The notes beneath the pieces were generated by a model. The model saw nothing but the letters and a program-made list of their open reading frames with translations. It had not been told where the DNA came from and ran no database searches. From CALGFH01 sp036003705 (GTDB lineage Bacteria > Actinomycetota > CALGFH01), in the NCBI GenBank assembly GCA_036003705.1, contig DASYSE010000004.1:1-26529 (forward strand): a stretch of DNA of 26,529 nucleotides, given 5' to 3'. The position numbers and the translations under genes were made by a program. Below are positions 22,367-26,529 of this stretch, piece after piece. The number at the start of each line of letters is the position of its first letter. The stretch's first letter is position 1.

Positions 22367-24421
22367 CTCCGGCTGGCCATGGAGCGACTCCTCGAGGACC
22401 TGGGCGACGTCGAGGACCCGGACGCCCTCGGTCGAGCCCTCGGCCTGGCGCTGCCTGATGGCGTCGTCGAGCATCACCATGCAGTAGGGGCAGGCCGTGC
22501 CGACCACGTCGGCGCCGGTGGCCAGGGCCTCGTCGGTGCGCTCCAGGTTGACCCGCTTGCCGATCCGCTCCTCCATCCACATGCGGGCCCCGCCGGCGCC
22601 GCAGCAGAAGCCCCGCTCCCGGCACCGGCGCATCTCCACCGAGCGGACCCCGGGCACGGCGTCGAGGACCGCCCGTGGGGCGTCGTAGACGTCATTGTGC
22701 CGGCCCAGGTAGCAGGGGTCGTGGTAGGTGACGGTCTGGTCGACCGGCCCCCGCGGCTGCAGGCGGCCCTGGTCGACCAGCCGGCGCAGCAGTTGGGTGT
22801 GGTGGATGACCTGGTAGTCGCCGCCGAGGTCGGGATACTCACGGGCCAGGGTGTTGTAGCAGTGCGGGCAGGAGGCGATCACCTTGCGGGCGTTCGCCGA
22901 ATTCAGGGTCTCGATGTTCTGCTGGGCCTGTAGCTGGAAGAGGTACTCGTTGCCGAGCCGGCGGGCCGGGTCGCCGGTGCACGACTCGCGCGGGCCGAGC
23001 ACGGCGAAGCGCACCCCGGCCCGGTGGAGCAGGCCGGCGATCGCCCTTGCCGTCTTGCGGGCCCGGTCCTCCAGGGCGGCCGCGCAGCCGACCCAGTACA
23101 GATACTCGACGTCGTCGGGGATCCTGTCGGTGACCACCTGGACCTCGAAGTCGAGGCCGTCGGTCCAGGCCAGGCGCTGGCCGGCGCCGAGCCCCCAGGG
23201 ATCGCCGGAGTTCTCGACGTTGCGCAGCATGGTGCCGGCCTCGCCGGGGAAGCGGGACTCCATCAGGACCTGGTAGCGGCGCAGCTCCATGATGGTGTCG
23301 ACGTGCTCGATGTCGACCGGGCACTGCTCGACGCAGGCCCCGCAGGTGGTGCACGACCACAGCACGTCCTCGCCGACAACGTCCGTCACGAGGTCCTTGT
23401 CCAGCACGGCCGGGTCGTGGCCGCCGGGGTGCTCGCGGTCTGCCTCCCCGAGCAGGAACGGCGCCTTCTCGAACAGGTGGTCGCGCAGGTCGGTGATGAC
23501 CAGCTTGGGGGAGAGCGGCTTGCCGGTGTTCCAGGCCGGGCACTGGTCCTGGCAGCGGCCGCACTCGGTGCAGGTGGCCAGGTCCAGCAGCTGTTTGAAA
23601 TGCAGGTCCTCGACCTTGCCGGCTCCGAAGACGTCCTCCTCGGTCATCTCCTCGGGGTCGATCCTGGGGGTGGCGAGCGGCCCGAGGGCCTTGGGGCGGC
23701 GGGAGAAGGCGACGTTGAACGGCGCGGTGAGGATGTGCAGGTGCTTGGAGTACATGACCAGCACCAGGAAGCCGAGCACGACCGCCAGGTGGGCGAGCAG
23801 GAAGCCCTCGTCCAGCACCCGCAGCGCGCCGGGGGAGCGCCCGTCCAGGAGGCGCCCGACCGTGGTGGAGGCGAACGCCCAGCCGTCGTAGGGGAACGTG
23901 CCCCTGGCCGCCCTCGCCCCCCGGTAGAGCAGCAGGGTGATGATCACCAGGGCGATCATGCCGAGGATGACCCACGCCTGGCCGGTGTGGGACCGGTAGA
24001 AGCGGGAGGCCCGGTCGCGCCTGGCCGGCGACTCGCGCAGCCGGATGACCGCGAACACGGCCAGGCTGGCCAGCACCGCGACCGCGATCAGGTCCTGGAG
24101 GAAGCCGAGCACGGGACTGCGCCCGATCACGGGGAGGGCGAAGCGGTCGTCGAACAGCTCGCCGTAGGCCTCGGCGATGGTGGTCAGCAGGAGCACGAAG
24201 CCCCAGAAGGTGAAGAAGTGGGCCAGCCCGGGGATCGGGCGCTTGAGCAGCTTGCGCTGGCCGAAGACCTCGACCAGCTCTGCCCGGAGGCGGCCCAGGG
24301 CGCCCTGGAACCGGTCGGGGGCCGGCTGGCCGGCGGCGATCAGCCTGGTGACCCGCTCGGCCCGCTGGCCGGCCAGGGCGACCGCGAAGAAGGTCAGCAC
24401 GGCCCCGATGGCGAGCTTCAT
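22334..24421 (-). CDS. Heterodisulfide reductase-like iron-sulfur membrane oxidoreductase
   Basis: A 695-residue fusion. Residues 1-235 are a NarI-like membrane domain with about five TM helices and candidate haem-ligand histidines H68, H145, H211 and H227/H229. A 2x[4Fe-4S] ferredoxin-like domain follows: C284, C287, C290, C294 (CTECGRCQDQCP) and C357, C360, C363, C367 (CTTCGACVEQCP). Two cysteine-rich CCG-type domains follow (SCPHCYNTL; HDPCYLGRHN, CCGAGGARMWMEE and CPYCMVML). This is the actinobacterial family typified, as I recall, by mycobacterial Rv0338c, thought to couple quinone to an unidentified thiol/disulfide or acyl-CoA partner. The ATG follows CGGGAGG. Its last ten or so residues come from the 19-bp repeat array. 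Confidence 0.92.
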   Translation of the reverse strand: MKLAIGAVLTFFAVALAGQRAERVTRLIAAGQPAPDRFQGALGRLRAELVEVFGQRKLLKRPIPGLAHFFTFWGFVLLLTTIAEAYGELFDDRFALPVIGRSPVLGFLQDLIAVAVLASLAVFAVIRLRESPARRDRASRFYRSHTGQAWVILGMIALVIITLLLYRGARAARGTFPYDGWAFASTTVGRLLDGRSPGALRVLDEGFLLAHLAVVLGFLVLVMYSKHLHILTAPFNVAFSRRPKALGPLATPRIDPEEMTEEDVFGAGKVEDLHFKQLLDLATCTECGRCQDQCPAWNTGKPLSPKLVITDLRDHLFEKAPFLLGEADREHPGGHDPAVLDKDLVTDVVGEDVLWSCTTCGACVEQCPVDIEHVDTIMELRRYQVLMESRFPGEAGTMLRNVENSGDPWGLGAGQRLAWTDGLDFEVQVVTDRIPDDVEYLYWVGCAAALEDRARKTARAIAGLLHRAGVRFAVLGPRESCTGDPARRLGNEYLFQLQAQQNIETLNSANARKVIASCPHCYNTLAREYPDLGGDYQVIHHTQLLRRLVDQGRLQPRGPVDQTVTYHDPCYLGRHNDVYDAPRAVLDAVPGVRSVEMRRCRERGFCCGAGGARMWMEERIGKRVNLERTDEALATGADVVGTACPYCMVMLDDAIRQRQAEGSTEGVRVLDVAQVLEESLHGQPERPGPDGSPRA

Positions 24422-24489
24422 CGCACGTCCTCCCGGCCTGGTGGCGTCCGCTGGCCATTCGAGAGTCTACCGCTCAGTAACATCGTGAG
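24422..24489. promoter_or_regulatory. Divergent promoters, iron-sulfur oxidoreductase / alpha-beta hydrolase
   Basis: On the minus strand TAGACT (24469-24464) is a -10 box giving a short leader with a GGGAGG ribosome-binding site. On the plus strand TAACAT (24478-24483) ends six bases before the GTG of the hydrolase, indicating a leaderless transcript. The two -10 boxes are only 8 bp apart, so the promoters should interfere with each other. No convincing -35 boxes are seen. Confidence 0.5.
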
Positions 24490-25458
24490 GTGAGCAACCC
24501 ACAGCCCGTGCCGCCGGGGACGCTGTTCCCCAAGGACCGTGAGGTCCGCTCGCTGGACGGCACCCCGATCCGGTACACCTCGCGGGGCCGCGGCGCCCCG
24601 GCGGTGGTGCTGTGCGCCGGCTTCGCCTGCCCGGACAGCCACTGGCGCTATCTGGTGCCGTCGCTGCGGCGCCGCGGGCGGGTGCTCATCTGGGACTACC
24701 GAGGGGTCGGCGCCTCCGGCCTGCCGAAGCCGGTGGGCATGCGCACCATCCGCCTGCGCCGGGAGGACTTCCGCCTGGACCGCTACGCCGAGGATCTCGA
24801 GGCGGTGCTCGACCACGCCCGGGTACGGCGGGCGGTGCTGCTCGGGCACAGCATGGGCACCCAGGTGGCGCTCGAGGGCTACCGGCGCATGCCCGACCGG
24901 GTGGCCGGGCTGGTGCTGGTCGCGGGGCCGTACGCCTCCCCGTTCCACACCATGTACGGCAGCGACCTCGGCGACCGGCTGTTCCCGCTGCTCCGCCACG
25001 GCTTGCCCTTCGTCCCGCCCGCCGTGCTGCGGCTGTGGGGGCCGCTGTGGCGCAGCCCGCTGCCCTACCCGGTGGCCGCGCTGCTCGGCTCGATGGGCGA
25101 GAAGGCCGACCCGGCCGACATGGACGGCTACTTCCAGCACATGGCCCGGCTCGACCCGCTGGTGCTGGTCAAGGCGGCCGAGGGCATGCACCGGCACTCG
25201 GCCGCCGACGTGCTCCCCGAGGTCGGGGTGCCGGCGCTGGTGGTGGCAGGCGGACGCGACCCGTGGACGCCGCCGGCGCTCGCCGAGCAGATGGCCGAGG
25301 CCCTGCCCGACGCCGAGCTGCACGTGCTCGAGGAGGCCAGCCACTCGCTCCCGATCGAGGAGCCGGAGGCGCTGGAAGATCTGGTCCTCGGCTGGCTGGC
25401 CGAGCGGTTCCCTCCGCGCCGCCGCGCCCCCGGCCCCTCCGCCGGCCCCACCGGATAG
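24490..25458 (+). CDS. Alpha/beta-fold hydrolase
   Basis: A 322-residue alpha/beta hydrolase. The nucleophile elbow is GHSMGT (Ser121), the acid is probably Asp257 (AGGRDPWTP), and the base is His285 (EEASHSLPIEEP), in the order and spacing of the family. The oxyanion region is LCAGFACPDSHW (41-52) and the WDYRGVGAS loop is at 68-76. A cap domain lies at about 145-235. No signal peptide is seen, so it should be cytosolic; the substrate is unknown. The start is GTG with no independent ribosome-binding site, consistent with a leaderless mRNA from TAACAT at 24478. The DUF192 gene follows nine bases after the stop. Confidence 0.92.
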   Translation: MSNPQPVPPGTLFPKDREVRSLDGTPIRYTSRGRGAPAVVLCAGFACPDSHWRYLVPSLRRRGRVLIWDYRGVGASGLPKPVGMRTIRLRREDFRLDRYAEDLEAVLDHARVRRAVLLGHSMGTQVALEGYRRMPDRVAGLVLVAGPYASPFHTMYGSDLGDRLFPLLRHGLPFVPPAVLRLWGPLWRSPLPYPVAALLGSMGEKADPADMDGYFQHMARLDPLVLVKAAEGMHRHSAADVLPEVGVPALVVAGGRDPWTPPALAEQMAEALPDAELHVLEEASHSLPIEEPEALEDLVLGWLAERFPPRRRAPGPSAGPTG

Positions 25459-25467
25459 GCTGGTTGG

Positions 25468-26061
25468 ATGAGCGATCCGTCCCGGACACCGAGGCGCGCC
25501 CGGGCGGGCCTCCTGGCCGCCGGGCTGCTGCTGGTCGTGGCCGGCGGGGCCGCGGCCGTCTGGGCGCTGGCCTCGGCCGCCGGCCTGGTCGGCACGGACG
25601 GCCCCCGGCTGATGACCGACGCCCCGGCGACCCCGACCACCGGCCCGGGCGGCCGGCCCCGAATGGTGGCCTACCGGCTGGAACCGGCCACCGGCAGCGC
25701 GGTCACCGTTCGGCTGGAGGTGGCGGCCGACCCGCCCACGCGGGCCAGGGGGTTGATGGGCCGCCGCGAGGTGCCGGCCGGCGCCGGGATGGTGTTCCTC
25801 TACCCGAGCGACGTCGCCGAGTCCTACTGGATGAAGAACACGCTGGTCCCGCTGTCGATCGCCTACGTGGCCGGGGATGGACGGGTGGTCAGCGTGGCCG
25901 AGATGACCCCGTGCAAGGCCGACCCCTGCCCGAGCTACGCGCCGGCCGGGCCCTACCGCTACGCGGTCGAGCTGGCCGCAGGCGCGTTCCGGGCGGCCGG
26001 GGTCGGGCCCGGGGCCAAGGTGGTCCCGGTCGACCCCGCAGCACTGCCCGAGCCGACATAA
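25468..26061 (+). CDS. DUF192 family membrane-anchored protein
   Basis: A 197-residue protein with an N-terminal basic stretch, one TM or signal-anchor helix (about 13-38), a Pro/Thr-rich linker, and a DUF192 domain at about 75-190. Signatures are TRARGLMGRREVPAGAGMVF, YWMKNTLVPLSIAYV and the Cys pair in PCKADPCPSY, which may form a disulfide outside the membrane. DUF192 has no firmly established function. The ATG lies nine bases after the hydrolase stop, yet a TAGGCT -10 box (25456-25461) ends six bases before it, overlapping that stop. It may therefore have its own leaderless transcript as well as read-through. Confidence 0.9.
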   Translation: MSDPSRTPRRARAGLLAAGLLLVVAGGAAAVWALASAAGLVGTDGPRLMTDAPATPTTGPGGRPRMVAYRLEPATGSAVTVRLEVAADPPTRARGLMGRREVPAGAGMVFLYPSDVAESYWMKNTLVPLSIAYVAGDGRVVSVAEMTPCKADPCPSYAPAGPYRYAVELAAGAFRAAGVGPGAKVVPVDPAALPEPT

Positions 26062-26103
26062 CACCGCTGGTCAGCGACAAGATAAAGTCGCACTAGCCAT
26101 TAC

Positions 26104-26134
26104 CTTGACAACAGCTCACTCAACTATCTATCTT
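26104..26134 (+). promoter_or_regulatory. dnaK promoter overlapped by a HAIR (HspR) box
   Basis: CTTGACA-N7-ACTCAAC (26104-26124) matches 11 of 14 fixed positions of the HspR inverted repeat CTTGAGT-N7-ACTCAAG. The same bases supply the -35 box TTGACA (26105-26110), with TATCTT (26129-26134) 18 bp away as -10. HspR binding would block the promoter, as known for actinobacterial dnaK operons. A small hairpin GCGAC-N8-GTCGC lies upstream at 26074-26091. Confidence 0.8.
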
Positions 26135-26175
26135 GTGCATCGAACCTGTCCACAGCATGTTTTCGAGGTGATGAG

Positions 26176-26529
26176 ATGGCCAAGGCCGTAGGGATCGACC
26201 TGGGAACCACCAACTCCGTTGTCGCCACGCTCGAGGGCGGCGAGCCGACGGTGATTCCCAACGCCGAGGGGGCGCGGACGACCCCGTCGGTGGTCGCCCT
26301 CTCCAAGACCGGCGAGGTGCTGGTCGGCGAGGTGGCCAAGCGCCAGGCGGTGACCAATCCTGACCGCACCGTGCGCTCGGTCAAGCGCCACATGGGCGAG
26401 TCGTCCTGGCGCTTCCGCGCCGACGGCAAGGAGTTCTCCCCCCAGCAGGTCAGCGCGTTCATCCTGCAGAAGCTGAAGCGCGACGCCGAGGCCTACCTGG
26501 GCGACCAGGTCACCCAGGCGGTCATCACC
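26176..26529 (+). CDS. dnaK: Chaperone DnaK (Hsp70), N-terminal part
   Basis: The first 118 residues of DnaK, cut by the window edge. MAKAVGIDLGTTNSVVA contains the phosphate-1 loop of the Hsp70 ATPase domain. NAEGARTTPSVVA, VGEVAKRQAVTNPDRTVRSVKRHMG and FSPQQVSAFILQKLKRDAEAYLG are standard DnaK segments. The insert between the two halves of this region is short, as in Gram-positive DnaK. The ATG at 26176 follows GAGGTG. HspR/HAIR control is indicated by the promoter. In actinobacteria grpE, dnaJ and hspR usually follow, here beyond the window. Confidence 0.97.
   Translation, partial: MAKAVGIDLGTTNSVVATLEGGEPTVIPNAEGARTTPSVVALSKTGEVLVGEVAKRQAVTNPDRTVRSVKRHMGESSWRFRADGKEFSPQQVSAFILQKLKRDAEAYLGDQVTQAVIT

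Noticed and set aside
20239..22380. 713-codon minus-strand frame opposite the GT-C-like membrane protein
   Set aside because: Low-complexity Gln/His/Pro/Gly antisense sequence, while the opposite strand has coherent membrane helices.
26074..26091. Hairpin GCGAC-N8-GTCGC after the DUF192 gene
   Set aside because: A five-base-pair stem with an AT-rich 8-base loop and no T-tract is too weak to call a terminator.

Overview
The window is very GC-rich, densely coding DNA from an actinobacterium (Actinomycetota), most likely an uncultured or soil lineage. The evidence is high-GC codon use, TANNNT -10 boxes placed 6-8 bases before start codons (leaderless genes), a MmyB-type XRE regulator next to a short-chain dehydrogenase, a fused membrane/iron-sulfur oxidoreductase of actinobacterial type, a DasR-like operator beside ptsH/ptsI, and a HAIR (HspR) box in front of dnaK. 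The tRNA-Gly / dcd / iron-sulfur reductase / dnaK order recalls the core chromosome of mycobacteria and relatives; this is from memory and was not checked. No insertion sequence, phage gene or CRISPR array is visible.

Left part (1-8.1 kb) is an accessory regulation and efflux region. It holds a MmyB-like regulator (cut by the window edge) divergent from an SDR dehydrogenase, a DUF488 gene that has lost its 3' half, a DUF2277 gene, an MFS transporter, a TetR regulator whose perfect palindromic operator fills the promoter spacer, an MMPL transporter preceded by a second copy of that operator, and a second TetR gene with its own operator. The first TetR protein probably controls itself and the MMPL pump.

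Middle part (8.2-18.3 kb): ptsI and ptsH (PTS Enzyme I and HPr) are divergent from a double-SIS amino-sugar-phosphate enzyme, with a dre-like site between them, suggesting control by amino-sugar availability. The SIS enzyme carries an unusual in-frame G-rich decapeptide-repeat linker, and a 52-55 bp minisatellite follows it. Then come a membrane-fused spermidine-synthase-like protein with a hairpin over its ribosome-binding site, a DUF4349 lipoprotein, a Pro/His-rich exported protein of unknown function, two DinB-type proteins and a GNAT acetyltransferase.

Right part (18.4-26.5 kb): a Nudix relic, tRNA-Gly(CCC), and dcd (dCTP deaminase). dcd is interrupted by a 342-residue intein with a LAGLIDADG endonuclease and the Trp-Cys-Thr signature of class 3 inteins. 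It is inserted directly before the extein serine equivalent to catalytic Ser111 of the E. coli enzyme, and is the most striking item here. After it come a GT-C-like membrane protein, a 19-bp repeat array that supplies the last codons and stop of the iron-sulfur oxidoreductase, an alpha/beta hydrolase, a DUF192 protein, and the start of dnaK.
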